64,000 nucleotides of DNA from Ilyomonas sp963790435 (lineage in GTDB: Bacteria; Bacteroidota; Bacteroidia; Chitinophagales; Chitinophagaceae), in contig CAWBOI010000002.1 in the NCBI GenBank assembly GCA_963790435.1, forward strand, positions 186,001-250,000. The letters are read 5' to 3'. The first letter of the stretch is position 1, and the number at the start of each line of letters is the position of its first letter. Shown piece by piece: positions 42,741 through 51,912 of this stretch. The notes under the pieces were generated by a model. The model did no database searches, was not told the DNA's origin, and was given only the letters and a program-made list of their open reading frames with translations. The translations under genes were made by a program, and so were the position numbers.

Positions 42741-43112
42741 ACTGTTTTGTTTTTGCACATATTTTTTAAAGAAGAAAGAGTGCGCAGGAATTGTGCCTGA
42801 ATGAAAAGACAAAGCTGTTGTTGAATAATGCAACTTTTCCTGCAAAACCAAAAGCGCAGAAAAAGAAGTGGCTTTGTAAAGCTGCCGTACAATAAAAGCG
42901 CTTATTTATCCATCTTAAAAGAAGCATTACTTAACAAAACGTGCAATAACATTATTTAACCTGTCAAGCAATGGTTCTTGTTTTTTGTTGATTGTTGAAA
43001 TCATTACTGTACACCATTTTATCATCTCAATTTCACTAACCCTTTTTCTTTCATCAATATTTAATTTCCATAAAGCTGCATTATCAGACGCCGGCTTTTA
43101 TATTTGAGCCCG
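42741..43112. other. Spacer with a possible gene remnant
   Basis: A 372-base spacer. The minus strand from about 43095 to 42927 is open for about 56 codons (LWKLNIDERKRVSEIEMIKW ... LLDRLNNVIARFVK) without a good start and may be the 3' remnant of a lost gene. A dispersed 11-mer (42746) and a GCAAAACCAAA variant (42842) are also here. Confidence 0.4.
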
Positions 43113-44184
43113 ATGAAAGTACACAGATACAGTGAGCACCAACGTCGCTTATGGGTGCACGAAATGATGCACAAAACCAAAACCGTAAAAGCCATTTGTA
43201 AAGAAGCTTCTGTTTCGCGAGCTACGTTGTACAACTGGATGAGTGAGTTCAATAAAATTGGTGCAAATACAAATGAAGAACCAGCGCCAACCACAGCTTC
43301 GCTTTCGTGGCAACCCAACGATAAATACAAAATGCTGTTGTCGGCACTCTTAAAAATTGATGCAGATAAAACGGTATCGCACAAGCTGGTAAGAGAGTTG
43401 GTGAAGCGATACAATATAACGCCTTCGCAGGCTTGTACATTGGTAAATTTGTCCGGAAGAAGCTTACAGCCATCGCCCACGTAAACCTGAAGCTGATGAC
43501 AAAGAAGTGTATGCCGCTTTGGTGCATTTATTAGAAGAGGACAAGAGCCGGAGTTTGGAAGATTGCATTGCCATTTTGCAATTGCAACAACCGCATTGGG
43601 CGGTAAAACAAGCGAAGCGCATTTACCGGCAGGAAAGATTGTATTTGAAACGCATACGCATTCGGAGTGCCCCATTTTTGCCTGAAAATAAAACTGTTGC
43701 CCCAGATATTTTATTACTAAAGAGGTTACAAAGAGAAGCTGCTTTTTGGCATCTTGGATTGATAAAAGAAGAAGAGTGCTGGCTTTTGTTTTTGTTGGAT
43801 TATGAAGATGGTACGCCGTTGAACGCCGTAGCAGGCGAAGGCGAAATAAAAGAAGCGGAGGTGATGCAACTGATGTGCAAAGCGGCTAAAGAAAATGGGT
43901 TGCCAAAGAAAATTCGCATACCGAACGTGATGCCTTTTATGTGTCGTGAATTATCGAAATGGAGTTGGGAAAATAAAGTTGCTTTGTATCAATTGTCAAT
44001 GGCAAAACCGGAGAACCTTTTGGAAGCCGGTTACATTGAAGACGACATCAAAAAACAATTGATGATAACTGAAACAACAACGTTACAAAGTCTGCAAACA
44101 GTAAGTGAAGAATGGATAGTAAATTTTGCGCAAAAACAAACCGAAGCCATCAATTATTTTGTGAAGGAAGAAGTTGTGGGATGA
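43113..44184 (+). pseudogene. Decayed or domesticated IS3-like transposase
   Basis: A fused OrfA/OrfB-like frame. The N-terminal part has a helix-turn-helix (TVKAICKEASVSRATLYNWM). The middle has an IS3 OrfB start (LVRELVKRYNITPSQACTLV), then HRPRKPEADDKEVYAALVHL. The rest follows the integrase-core layout (WLLFLLDYEDGTPLNAVAGE) but the D-D-E residues are gone: the WxxD position reads WHLG, the HSDxG position reads RIPNV, and no terminal glutamate motif is found. One extra base in TCCGGAAG (about 43451-43458) splits the two frames (3n+1). No inverted repeats or target duplications were seen. It may be a dead IS or a captured DNA-binding protein. Confidence 0.6.
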
Positions 44185-44190
44185 TTAAAA

Positions 44191-44463
44191 ATGAAAGCCG
44201 ATAACACGTCAACTTACAAGCACACCAATATTTCTTATCTTCGGATAAATACAAAGGTTATGATAGTTGAAAGAACCGATAAGGAAGTTATCATCCGGTT
44301 GCCTCTTTCAGTAAATACAGAAGACCTGCAGGATTTTTTAAATTATGCCCGATATAAAGAATTGACTTTAGGTTTCGCAATTGAACAGGAAGAAGCCGAC
44401 AAACTTGCCGAAGAGATCAATAATGGCTGGTGGGCTGATAACAGGAACAAACTGATAAAGTGA
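44191..44463 (+). CDS. Putative antitoxin of PIN pair
   Basis: A 90-residue protein. From residue 24 (ATG at 44260) it reads MIVERTDKEVIIRLPLSVNT and EDLQDFLNYARYKELT, a short beta strand pair followed by helices as in small Bacteroidetes antitoxins; the earlier start may be an artefact. The C-terminus NNGWWADNRNKLIK is typical of the toxin-binding tail. It overlaps the PIN gene start by 4 bases (ATGA-like GTGA), classic toxin-antitoxin coupling. Confidence 0.72.
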   Translation: MKADNTSTYKHTNISYLRINTKVMIVERTDKEVIIRLPLSVNTEDLQDFLNYARYKELTLGFAIEQEEADKLAEEINNGWWADNRNKLIK

Positions 44464-44909
44464 AAATTGTTGTTGACACAAACATCGTTTTTAGTGCTAT
44501 TTTAAACACAGATAGCCGTATTGGCAAAACATTGTTGAATTCAAAAAATCACTTTCAGTTTTATAGCTGCCATTATTTACAAATTGAAATGCAGCGGCAT
44601 CGCAACAAGCTTTTGAATCTTACAAAACTGCCTGAAGATGCGCTGGCAGAACTTACATTTCTTGTAATGAATCCAATTATTTTTATTGACGAAAGACTGT
44701 TGCCGCAAGCTCTGCTGCTAACAACAGAAGCACTTCTGCAATCCATTGATCCTAACGATACGCCTTTTGTTGCTTTGACAACCTATTTAGGCGGAAAACT
44801 GTGGACTGGCGATAGAAAATTGTATGAAGGTTTACAATCGAAGCAATTCACAGAAGTTTTATCAACTGCTGATCTTTTATTATTGCGTGATCATTTAGAA
44901 ATAAAATAA
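44460..44909 (+). CDS. PIN-domain toxin-like ribonuclease
   Basis: A 149-residue PIN protein starting at GTG 44460. Acidic residues: DTNIVFSAI (D6), a glutamate near YLQIEMQRHR, and the C-terminal DPNDTPFVALTTYLGGKLWTGDRKL, which carries the two further aspartates. This is the putative toxin of the pair with 44191-44463. Unlike the first PIN gene (966-1436) all acidic positions are present and the gene order is the usual antitoxin-toxin. Confidence 0.82.
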   Translation: MKIVVDTNIVFSAILNTDSRIGKTLLNSKNHFQFYSCHYLQIEMQRHRNKLLNLTKLPEDALAELTFLVMNPIIFIDERLLPQALLLTTEALLQSIDPNDTPFVALTTYLGGKLWTGDRKLYEGLQSKQFTEVLSTADLLLLRDHLEIK

Positions 44910-44914
44910 TTGCC

Positions 44915-45631
44915 ATGCAATTGCCTTACTTCCATCAACCATCAGTAATTGCCATTAACACCGTTATTATTTTAGATGAAGATGCCAGCCGCCACTGTGT
45001 GCAGGTGCTTCGCATGAAAGAAGGAGATAAGTTGCAACTTACCAACGGCAAAGGCGGTTTGTTTACTGCATCTATTAAACAAGCGGATAAAAAACATTGT
45101 AGTGTATTGGTTGAAGAAGCAACCTTTCAGCCGCAGCCCGAGAAACAAATTTGTATTGCTATTTCGCTCCTAAAAAATGCCGCCCGTTGGGAATGGTTTT
45201 TAGAAAAAGCGGTTGAAATGGGCATTCAGCAAATCATTCCGTTGCTGTGCGAGCGCACCGAAAAACAACATTATAAAGAAGAAAGATTGCACAACATCGT
45301 TGTGTCTGCGATGCTGCAAAGCCGCCAGCTTTGGTTGCCGCAACTGCATGGGCCAACTTCTTTGCATGAAGTCATCACCGGCAGCCATTCTTTCTCACAA
45401 AAACTCATTGCTCATTGCAGAGATGATGACAACAAAATATCTTTACAAAAAATAGCACAAAATGGAACGAACGTGCAAATAGTAATTGGACCGGAAGGCG
45501 ATTTTACAGATAAAGAAATTGCAGCCGCATTACAAAATAATTATAAGCCGGTAAGCCTTGGCAACACACGTTTGCGCACCGAAACTGCCGGTGTTGTGGC
45601 ATCGGCTTTGCTTATTTTTACATCAAAATAA
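44915..45631 (+). CDS. rsmE: 16S rRNA (uracil-1498-N3)-methyltransferase
   Basis: A 238-residue SPOUT methyltransferase. The N-terminal PUA-like domain (HCVQVLRMKEGDKLQLTNGKGG) is followed by the knotted catalytic domain with ISLLKNAARWEWFLEKAVEMG, IPLLCERTEK, VIGPEGDFTDKEI and SLGNTRLRTETAGVVA. These last two are the SAM-binding knot motifs. Length is standard. It begins 5 bases after the PIN gene. Confidence 0.95.
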   Translation: MQLPYFHQPSVIAINTVIILDEDASRHCVQVLRMKEGDKLQLTNGKGGLFTASIKQADKKHCSVLVEEATFQPQPEKQICIAISLLKNAARWEWFLEKAVEMGIQQIIPLLCERTEKQHYKEERLHNIVVSAMLQSRQLWLPQLHGPTSLHEVITGSHSFSQKLIAHCRDDDNKISLQKIAQNGTNVQIVIGPEGDFTDKEIAAALQNNYKPVSLGNTRLRTETAGVVASALLIFTSK

Positions 45632-45648
45632 AAAACAACCATTACATA

Positions 45649-47262
45649 ATGAAACCCGCATCTGTACTGATACTTCTGCTTATTGTATTTTTATTTTCCT
45701 GCAAAAACAAAACCGGCAAAGTCAAAGAAGAAATTGTAATTGACAAATCCATCACCCAAACCACTGCGTTTAATAATTTGTTTTTGGATAGCAACCTCAT
45801 TAAAAATTTTATTGCCAACAACCCCGATTATGCCTCATACGAACAACAGTTTGAAGATTTTTATAAAAGTAGAAATTACGAATATGCATGGTTTGATACA
45901 AGCGGGCTGGCAGAACAAGCTACCAATTTTGTAAACCTGTTGAGCACAACCATTGGCGACCTGAATGACAGCAGCCTGTACAACAAAAAGATGATGAGCT
46001 TGTACAATGCTTTTTTTACCGATTCAACCAAACACAGACATAAGTCTTCCCTGGAAACCGAGTTAATGCTCACGGGTCAGTTTTTTAAATATGCCAACCA
46101 AGTGTATAAAGGCGGCGATTTGGATGCTGAAGATTTAGGTTGGTTTATCCCGCGCAAGAAAGTAGACATAACGCAACTTCTTGACTCGGTAATTGTAAAC
46201 AAAGGCAAAAATGAAGACAACTATTTGCCCTTAAACAAACAATACAAGCAACTGCAAACGGCACTTGCGCAATATTATAACGTACAGAAAAAAAGCAGTT
46301 GGGATTCGCTTCCTTTTCCGCAAACATCTTATAAAAAAGGCGATGCTTCGCATACGATACTTTTAATAAAGCAACGTCTGTATTGGCTTGGTGATATGGC
46401 GGAAGAAGATTCAACCAACAAGTTTGATACATCAACTGTACGTGCTGTAAAATCGTTTCAGCGAAGGATGGGCTTACCGGCAACGGGTGTTGCCAATGCT
46501 TCGTTTATGAAAGAATTGAATTACCCGATTGATGACCGCATCAGGCAAATACTTATTAACCTCGAACGCGATAGATGGATGCCCGCAGAAAGCGATAGCA
46601 ATTACATTATGGTGAACATTCCTGAATACAAATTGCATGTATATGATAGCGGTAAACTGCAGTTTGACATGAACACTATTGTTGGTAAAGAAGGTACGGG
46701 AACCGTAATTTTTACAGGCAAATTAAAATACATTGTGTTTAGCCCATATTGGAATGTACCTGCCAGCATTGTAAAAAAAGAAATTGTGCCCGGCATTGCG
46801 CGTGATAAAAATTACATTGCTAAGCACAATATGGAAATCACAGGTTATAGCGGTGGTTTGCCTGTTGTAAGGCAAAAGCCTGGCGAGGATAATTCGTTAG
46901 GGAATGTAAAATTTTTGTTCCCGAATAACTATGATATTTATCTGCACGACACGCCCAACCGCAGTTTGTTTTCGGCTACCAACCGCAGTTTAAGTCATGG
47001 CTGCATCCGCATACAAGACCCCACTAAAATGGCTTTGTATTTATTAAGAGATGATACCACCTGGACTTCGCAAAAAGTAGATAGCTGTATGCACCTTACT
47101 ATAGAAAAATGGGTAACTTTAAAAAAGCCGGTTCGTGTATTCATTGGATATTTCACTACCTGGATTGATAAGAATGGCAAGCTTAATTTTAGACACGATA
47201 TTTATAAGCACGATCAGGAAATGGCGGATAAATTGTTTGCAAAGAAGGATGAAGTAATGTGA
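45649..47262 (+). CDS. L,D-transpeptidase lipoprotein (YcbB/LdtD type)
   Basis: A 537-residue lipoprotein (MKPASVLILLLIVFLFSCKN, Cys18) that forms 3-3 peptidoglycan cross-links. An N-terminal helical region precedes a peptidoglycan-binding domain (VRAVKSFQRRMGLPATGVAN, residues about 264-283) and a YkuD catalytic domain: VNIPEYKLHVYDSGKLQF and the active-site SHGCIRIQDP (Cys at about 452). The YcbB-type insertion with long capping loop is present by length. A dispersed 11-mer encodes CKNK at the lipobox. Confidence 0.93.
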   Translation: MKPASVLILLLIVFLFSCKNKTGKVKEEIVIDKSITQTTAFNNLFLDSNLIKNFIANNPDYASYEQQFEDFYKSRNYEYAWFDTSGLAEQATNFVNLLSTTIGDLNDSSLYNKKMMSLYNAFFTDSTKHRHKSSLETELMLTGQFFKYANQVYKGGDLDAEDLGWFIPRKKVDITQLLDSVIVNKGKNEDNYLPLNKQYKQLQTALAQYYNVQKKSSWDSLPFPQTSYKKGDASHTILLIKQRLYWLGDMAEEDSTNKFDTSTVRAVKSFQRRMGLPATGVANASFMKELNYPIDDRIRQILINLERDRWMPAESDSNYIMVNIPEYKLHVYDSGKLQFDMNTIVGKEGTGTVIFTGKLKYIVFSPYWNVPASIVKKEIVPGIARDKNYIAKHNMEITGYSGGLPVVRQKPGEDNSLGNVKFLFPNNYDIYLHDTPNRSLFSATNRSLSHGCIRIQDPTKMALYLLRDDTTWTSQKVDSCMHLTIEKWVTLKKPVRVFIGYFTTWIDKNGKLNFRHDIYKHDQEMADKLFAKKDEVM

Positions 47263-47278
47263 GGTAAGAGGCAAAAAT

Positions 47279-47306
47279 CAAGGTTCAAGGTTCAAGAAAC
47301 AAGAAC
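47279..47306. repeat. TTCAAG phrase repeat
   Basis: CAAGGTTCAAGGTTCAAGAA and AACAAGAAC after the L,D-transpeptidase stop; same dialect as 20926-21008. Confidence 0.6.
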
Positions 47307-47340
47307 AAAATGCTGAAACGCTGATGGTTTCGGCATTTTT
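47307..47340 (+). terminator. Hairpin terminator after L,D-transpeptidase
   Basis: AAAATGCTGAAAC (47307-47319) pairs with GTTTCGGCATTTT (47327-47339) with one G-U pair, followed by a T-run and a dispersed 11-mer (47338). Confidence 0.75.
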
Positions 47341-47438
47341 GTTTTTGCCTTTTTTCTAACTACAAATCTCTTCTTTCTCCAATCTTGTTTTTTGTACCTT
47401 CTTCCATGCTTTACCTTTGGTTTGTTTTTATAAAAAAA

Positions 47439-48320
47439 ATGAACAACAATCATTCAGCCGGTGCACGCTTTCGCAAAGCGATAGAAGAAGAACAACCTTT
47501 GCAAATTGTAGGAACCATCAATGCAGCCCATGCGTTGTTGGCTACGCAGGCAGGCTACAAAGCCATTTATTTATCAGGCGGCGGCGTGGCGGCCGGTTCG
47601 TTAGGCATTCCTGATTTGGGCATCACAACATTAGAAGATGTATTGATTGACGTTAACCGCATTACCAATGTTACTTCTACGCCATTGTTGGTAGATATAG
47701 ATACCGGTTTTGGTCCGTCTGCTTTTAATGTGGCACGAACAGTAAAAAGTTTAATCAAAGCAGGCGCAGCGGCTTTGCATATTGAAGACCAGGCTGGCGC
47801 AAAGCGTTGCGGTCATCGGCCCAACAAAGAAGTGGTTACAAAAGAAGAAATGGTTGATAGAATAAAAGCAGCCGTTGATGCACGAACCGATGAAGCATTT
47901 GTAATTGGTGCTCGCACCGATGCTTTAGCTGTAGAAGGTTTGGAGAAAACATTGGCTCGTGCACATGCGTATGCAGAAGCCGGTGCTGATTTTATTTTTG
48001 CTGAAGCGGTTACGGATTTGTCATTATACAAACAATTTAAAGAGGCTTGTGGCTTGCCCATTCTTGCTAACATTACTGAGTTTGGAATGACGCCATTATG
48101 GACGGTTGATGAACTTCGCAGTGCAGATGTAAGTTTGGTTTTGTATCCTTTGTCAGCATTTCGCGCAGCCAATAAAGCAGCGCTTAATGTGTACGAAAAT
48201 ATTAGGAAAGAGGGCACTCAAAAAAGTGTGATTGATACCATGCAAACCCGCACTGAATTGTACAACAGCATTGGCTATTACGAGTATGAACAAAAGTTAG
48301 ATGCGCTGTATAAGAAATAA
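47439..48320 (+). CDS. prpB: Methylisocitrate lyase
   Basis: A 293-residue enzyme of the isocitrate lyase superfamily, cleaving 2-methylisocitrate to pyruvate and succinate in propionate use. The active-site loop is AKRCGHRPNKEVV (KRCGH) and the metal site is VDIDTGFGPS. The start at 47439 (MNNNHSAGARFRKAI) fits the family; the upstream in-frame extension is hydrophobic and improbable. It precedes the methylcitrate synthase gene. A plain isocitrate lyase is ruled out by size. Confidence 0.92.
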   Translation: MNNNHSAGARFRKAIEEEQPLQIVGTINAAHALLATQAGYKAIYLSGGGVAAGSLGIPDLGITTLEDVLIDVNRITNVTSTPLLVDIDTGFGPSAFNVARTVKSLIKAGAAALHIEDQAGAKRCGHRPNKEVVTKEEMVDRIKAAVDARTDEAFVIGARTDALAVEGLEKTLARAHAYAEAGADFIFAEAVTDLSLYKQFKEACGLPILANITEFGMTPLWTVDELRSADVSLVLYPLSAFRAANKAALNVYENIRKEGTQKSVIDTMQTRTELYNSIGYYEYEQKLDALYKK

Positions 48321-48337
48321 CAATTGATGTTCTTTTC

Positions 48338-48400
48338 ACCGCTAAGACGCGAAGTTTGGTTTTACTGTTATTTTGCTTCGCGCCTTAGCGTCTTAGCGGT
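48338..48400. repeat. CCGCTAAGACGCGAAG inverted repeat
   Basis: ACCGCTAAGACGCGAAG (48338-48354) pairs with the second arm 48376-48400 apart from an 8-base insertion. It lies between prpB and prpC. The wording is close to the CACGAAG family. Confidence 0.65.
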
Positions 48401-48433
48401 AAACAATTCTTCTCAAAACAAAAACAAATCAAC

Positions 48434-49588
48434 ATGAATAACGATGCTTTGCCAATCGAATTCAAACCTAAAAAATCGGTTGCTCTTTCCGGTGTAGCTG
48501 CGGGCAACACAGCCATTTGCACCGTGGGTAAAAGCGGTAACGATTTGCATTATCGCGGCTACGATATTTTAGACCTTGCGGAAGGAGCTTCATTTGAAGA
48601 AGTGGCTTATCTTTTACTGTATGGCGAACTACCGGATAGAACTACGTTGCGGGCATATCAACAGAAATTAATTTCTTTAAGTGACTTAGATGCGATTGCA
48701 AAAAACATACTGGAACAAATACCCGCAACGGCGCACCCGATGGATGTGTTGCGAACCTACACTTCTGCATTGGGAACCATTGAGCCGGAAGAGCCGAAAC
48801 ATTCAATAGATGGCGCACGGAACATTGCCGATAAACTCATTGCATCATCGGGTTCTGCCCTGTTATATTGGTATCATTTTTCGCACAACGGAAAGAAAAT
48901 TGAGGTAAAAACAAACGATGTTACAACCGGTGCACATTTTCTTCACTTACTGCATCAAAAAGAACCTTCTGCATCATGGATAAAAGCAATGGAAATATCT
49001 TTGAATTTATATGCCGAACATGAGTTCAACGCTTCTACATTTACAGCAAGGGTGATTGCCGGAACCGGCTCCGATATTTACTCCTGCGTTACGGGCGCTA
49101 TTGGTGCTTTGCGCGGTCCGAAACATGGCGGCGCGAATGAAGTGGCGTACGATATTCAAAGCCGTTATTCATCGCCCGATGAAGCCGAAGCCGACATTAC
49201 AAAAAGACTTGAAAACAAAGAAGTGATCATTGGTTTTGGGCACCCGGTTTATACCATCAGCGACCCGCGCAACAAAGTGATTAAAGCAGTTGCAAAACGG
49301 CTTTCAGAAGAAGCGGCCAACATGCAATTGTACAACATTGCCGAGCGTTTGGAAACGGTGCTATGGAATGAAAAAAAGATGTTTCCAAACTTAGATTGGT
49401 TCTCGGCTGTATCGTATCATTTGATGGGCGTGCCTACTTTATTTTTTACCCCGCTGTTTGTGATTGCACGGCTTACAGGCTGGTGCGCGCATGTGATAGA
49501 GCAACGGTTGGATGGTAAAATCATTCGCCCCAGTGCTAACTATACCGGACCCCAAAACAGGGCATTTGTAAAGATAGAAGAACGATGA
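48434..49588 (+). CDS. prpC: 2-methylcitrate synthase / citrate synthase family
   Basis: A 384-residue enzyme condensing propionyl-CoA (or acetyl-CoA) with oxaloacetate. Family motifs: AICTVGKSGNDLHYRGYDI, split here as AICTVGKSGND and LHYRGYDI, then GALRGPKHGGANEVA (catalytic histidine), IIGFGHPVYTISDPRNKV (second histidine and substrate arginine) and TGWCAHVIEQ. The short length and prpB next door favour methylcitrate synthase. prpD or acnD is not nearby. Confidence 0.92.
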   Translation: MNNDALPIEFKPKKSVALSGVAAGNTAICTVGKSGNDLHYRGYDILDLAEGASFEEVAYLLLYGELPDRTTLRAYQQKLISLSDLDAIAKNILEQIPATAHPMDVLRTYTSALGTIEPEEPKHSIDGARNIADKLIASSGSALLYWYHFSHNGKKIEVKTNDVTTGAHFLHLLHQKEPSASWIKAMEISLNLYAEHEFNASTFTARVIAGTGSDIYSCVTGAIGALRGPKHGGANEVAYDIQSRYSSPDEAEADITKRLENKEVIIGFGHPVYTISDPRNKVIKAVAKRLSEEAANMQLYNIAERLETVLWNEKKMFPNLDWFSAVSYHLMGVPTLFFTPLFVIARLTGWCAHVIEQRLDGKIIRPSANYTGPQNRAFVKIEER

Positions 49589-49683
49589 AAAAATGCGGAT
49601 GAAATCTGTGCAAAACCAAACTTTGATGTACTGCTTTTTTTAAAACACAACTTGTCCGACGTGGCGGATAGGATCATATAAAC

Positions 49684-49736
49684 TTAAGGAAAGCACATAG
49701 AGAAATACTGTATGAAATCTATGTTTCTATGTGTTT
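49684..49736. repeat. CACATAGA hairpin phrase
   Basis: AGCACATAGAGAAATACTGT pairs in part with CTATGTTTCTATGTG between prpC and the response-regulator stop. It is another degenerate inverted phrase, and may terminate transcription from either side. Confidence 0.5.
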
Positions 49737-49773
49737 CCGTCCGTTATTAATGCAAAAACAAACCCGCTTCTTA

Positions 49774-50133
49774 CTATTGCCTGCTTACATGAGAGGCAAT
49801 CTTTTGCGATATCTGCTCAAACGAAAAGGGCTTACTGATAAAGCCATCAGCACTAAAGTTTTTGTATTCGGTTTCTACATCTGCATTGGCTGAAAACAAA
49901 ACGATAGGCGCGTTAACAGCGTACTTATTTTTGATAATGCGGCATAAAGTTCTGCCGTCATTTCTTCTTAAATTCACATCCATCAAAATCAAGTTGGGCT
50001 TGCTTGTTTCAAGGGCTTCCATCATGTCTTTTGATTTGGTAAATGTTTTTACTTCATAGCCTTCTTTCTGTAAATAAAACTGTAACGATTGCAGTAAGTC
50101 TTCTTCATCGTCCACAATAAAGATGGTTTCCAT
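49774..50133 (-). CDS. Single-domain response regulator
   Basis: A 119-residue receiver domain with no output domain. Acidic pocket in VDDEED (residues 8-9), phosphoacceptor Asp52 in LILMDVNLR, threonine/serine switch near VLFSANAD and lysine in FISKPFSF. CheY- or Spo0F-like phosphorelay part. No histidine kinase is adjacent. Its start is followed by a spacer and the divergent propeller gene. Confidence 0.9.
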   Translation of the reverse strand: METIFIVDDEEDLLQSLQFYLQKEGYEVKTFTKSKDMMEALETSKPNLILMDVNLRRNDGRTLCRIIKNKYAVNAPIVLFSANADVETEYKNFSADGFISKPFSFEQISQKIASHVSRQ

Positions 50134-50274
50134 TCGGTGTGATTCTGTTTTGGCTTTATATAGCAGATGTCTTGCCAGAAAAATAAGAAGAGATGGTTTT
50201 GTGAATGATTTATTTGAAAAATAAAATACAGAACTTCACAGATAAAAAGCTTTCATTGATATTATCTTTCCATC

Positions 50275-51405
50275 ATGCAAAAACAAACCATAAAAACATT
50301 GAGACATCATACAGGCAACTGGATTGCAACTTTCATATTCGCAGCCATGTTCTTTTTTGCAGTCCTCTCTTCCTGCAAGGCGCAATCAACACCGCAGCAA
50401 GCGCTGCTGGCCCTATCAAAAAGAAACCATACGCTGGCAATTGTTGATCCTGCCACACTCAAAGTAGTTGCCCGCATCCCTGTTGGCGAAGACCCCCACG
50501 AAGTGATCCCTTCTGCCGATGGTAAAACGGCTTATGTTTCTATTTATGGTGGCGGCAGTTTGCACACCCTGAACGTGATTGATTTGGTTGCACAAAAAGC
50601 GGCAACCGACATTGATACAAGACCATTATGGGGTCCGCATGGTTTGACTATTGCAGATGGAAAAGTATGGTTTACGGCGGAAGGCTCAAAGGCAATTGGA
50701 CGTTACGATCCATCAACCCGCCAACTTGATTGGAGTATGGGAACGGGGCAGGACAGAACGCACATGATTTATGTAACGAACAATGCAAAGAAGATTTATA
50801 CAACCAATGTAGCTTCAGGAACGGTAAGCATTCTTCAGGATACATTGTTGTCATTCGGCAACTTTGCACCTCCCAGAAATGCAACGACGAATGGCAACAT
50901 GCCGCCACCGCCACGAGGCAATTTTCCCCCTCCCGGCGGAGGACAACCACGTGCCAACTGGGTGCAAACCATTATCCCTGTTTCCAAAGGTTCGGAAGGC
51001 TTTGATGTATCGCCCGACAGCAGCGAGTTATGGACGCCATCGGCTGAAGACGGAACCATTTTTATTATTGATGTAAAAGCAAAAAAGGTAGCTGCTAAAA
51101 TTGATGCAAAAGTAAACGGTGCTAACCGCTTAAAGTTCACGCCTGATGGTAAGCTTGTTTTTATATCAAGTCTTGGTTCCGGCAATCTTAGTGTGTTTGA
51201 TGCAAAGACGCGCAAACTGGTGAAGCAAATTGCTATTGGCCATGGTGCTGCAGGTATTGTGATGCAGCCGGATGGTGCAAGAGCTTTTGTTGCCTGCTCG
51301 CCTGATAACTATGTTGCGGTGATTGATTTGAAAACACTAACGGTAACAGATAAGATAGATGTCGGTGGTGAACCTGATGGCTTGGCGTGGGCGGTGAAGA
51401 AGTGA
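50275..51405 (+). CDS. YVTN-type beta-propeller lipoprotein
   Basis: A 376-residue protein with a long N-terminal head (MQKQTIKTLRHHTG), a hydrophobic segment and lipobox-like AVLSSCKAQ (Cys about 41), then seven YVTN/NHL-like blades: TLAIVDPATLKVVARIPVGE, KTAYVSIYGG, GPHGLTIADGKVWFTAEG and so on to NYVAVIDLKTLTVTDKIDVG. Between blades lies a Pro/Gly-rich insert (MPPPPRGNFPPPGGGQPR, about residues 207-224). No enzymatic motif. The ATG overlaps a dispersed 11-mer (50277), giving MQKQT. Surface or periplasmic, role unknown. Confidence 0.82.
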   Translation: MQKQTIKTLRHHTGNWIATFIFAAMFFFAVLSSCKAQSTPQQALLALSKRNHTLAIVDPATLKVVARIPVGEDPHEVIPSADGKTAYVSIYGGGSLHTLNVIDLVAQKAATDIDTRPLWGPHGLTIADGKVWFTAEGSKAIGRYDPSTRQLDWSMGTGQDRTHMIYVTNNAKKIYTTNVASGTVSILQDTLLSFGNFAPPRNATTNGNMPPPPRGNFPPPGGGQPRANWVQTIIPVSKGSEGFDVSPDSSELWTPSAEDGTIFIIDVKAKKVAAKIDAKVNGANRLKFTPDGKLVFISSLGSGNLSVFDAKTRKLVKQIAIGHGAAGIVMQPDGARAFVACSPDNYVAVIDLKTLTVTDKIDVGGEPDGLAWAVKK

Positions 51406-51495
51406 GAGCTTTATATCATGTAAGTTTAGAAAATGAGTTGGTTATTATAAATCATTAAAATTCATTTGAAAAGATTCAATCAATATTAAACAGAA

Positions 51496-51849
51496 ATGAC
51501 TTTTGTAAGTGAGCACAATCAAACAAAAAGAAACAACTTCATAAAAAAACTTCTATCAAATGCAAGAGCAATTATTTCAAATCAAATTGCACTGCCTCTT
51601 GGTGTGAGTAAAATGCATTCGATTTTATACCAGATTGCTCTAATTAAACCTCTTGAAGAAATTGATCTTCAAATATTTTCTGACTATAAATTGAAGGCAT
51701 CAGACTTAGCAATTGGAACTGAACGGCTTGCATACCATCCTGACTTTTTAAAACGACAAGACAAAATACTTGATGAATTAACTTTGCAGCATAAGGACGA
51801 AATTATTGACAAATGTTTTGAGATCATCAACAAATTTGCAGACAAATAG
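51496..51849 (+). CDS. Small helical protein, unknown function
   Basis: A 117-residue mostly helical protein. Segments NARAIISNQIALPLGVSKMH and KHDEIIDKCFEIINKF-like (QHKDEIIDKCFEIINKFADK) suggest a soluble bundle; the wording ISNQIALPLGVSKM recalls DUF2489-like proteins, but the match is weak. No membrane segment. It is followed by a hairpin terminator. Confidence 0.6.
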   Translation: MTFVSEHNQTKRNNFIKKLLSNARAIISNQIALPLGVSKMHSILYQIALIKPLEEIDLQIFSDYKLKASDLAIGTERLAYHPDFLKRQDKILDELTLQHKDEIIDKCFEIINKFADK

Positions 51850-51861
51850 ATAGCAAACAAA

Positions 51862-51893
51862 AAACCTGTCAGCTTTATAAACCTGACAGGTTT
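51862..51893. terminator. AAACCTGTCAG hairpin terminator
   Basis: AAACCTGTCAG (51862-51872) pairs with CTGACAGGTTT (51883-51893) around a 10-base loop between convergent genes. Its CTGTCAG core is the same phrase as in the terminator at 35754. Confidence 0.75.
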
Positions 51894-51912
51894 CAACAAA
51901 AATGATAGCCAA

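Noticed and set aside
43113..44184. Active IS3 insertion sequence with programmed frameshift
   Set aside because: No A6G slippery site at the junction, no catalytic triad, no terminal inverted repeats or target duplication found.
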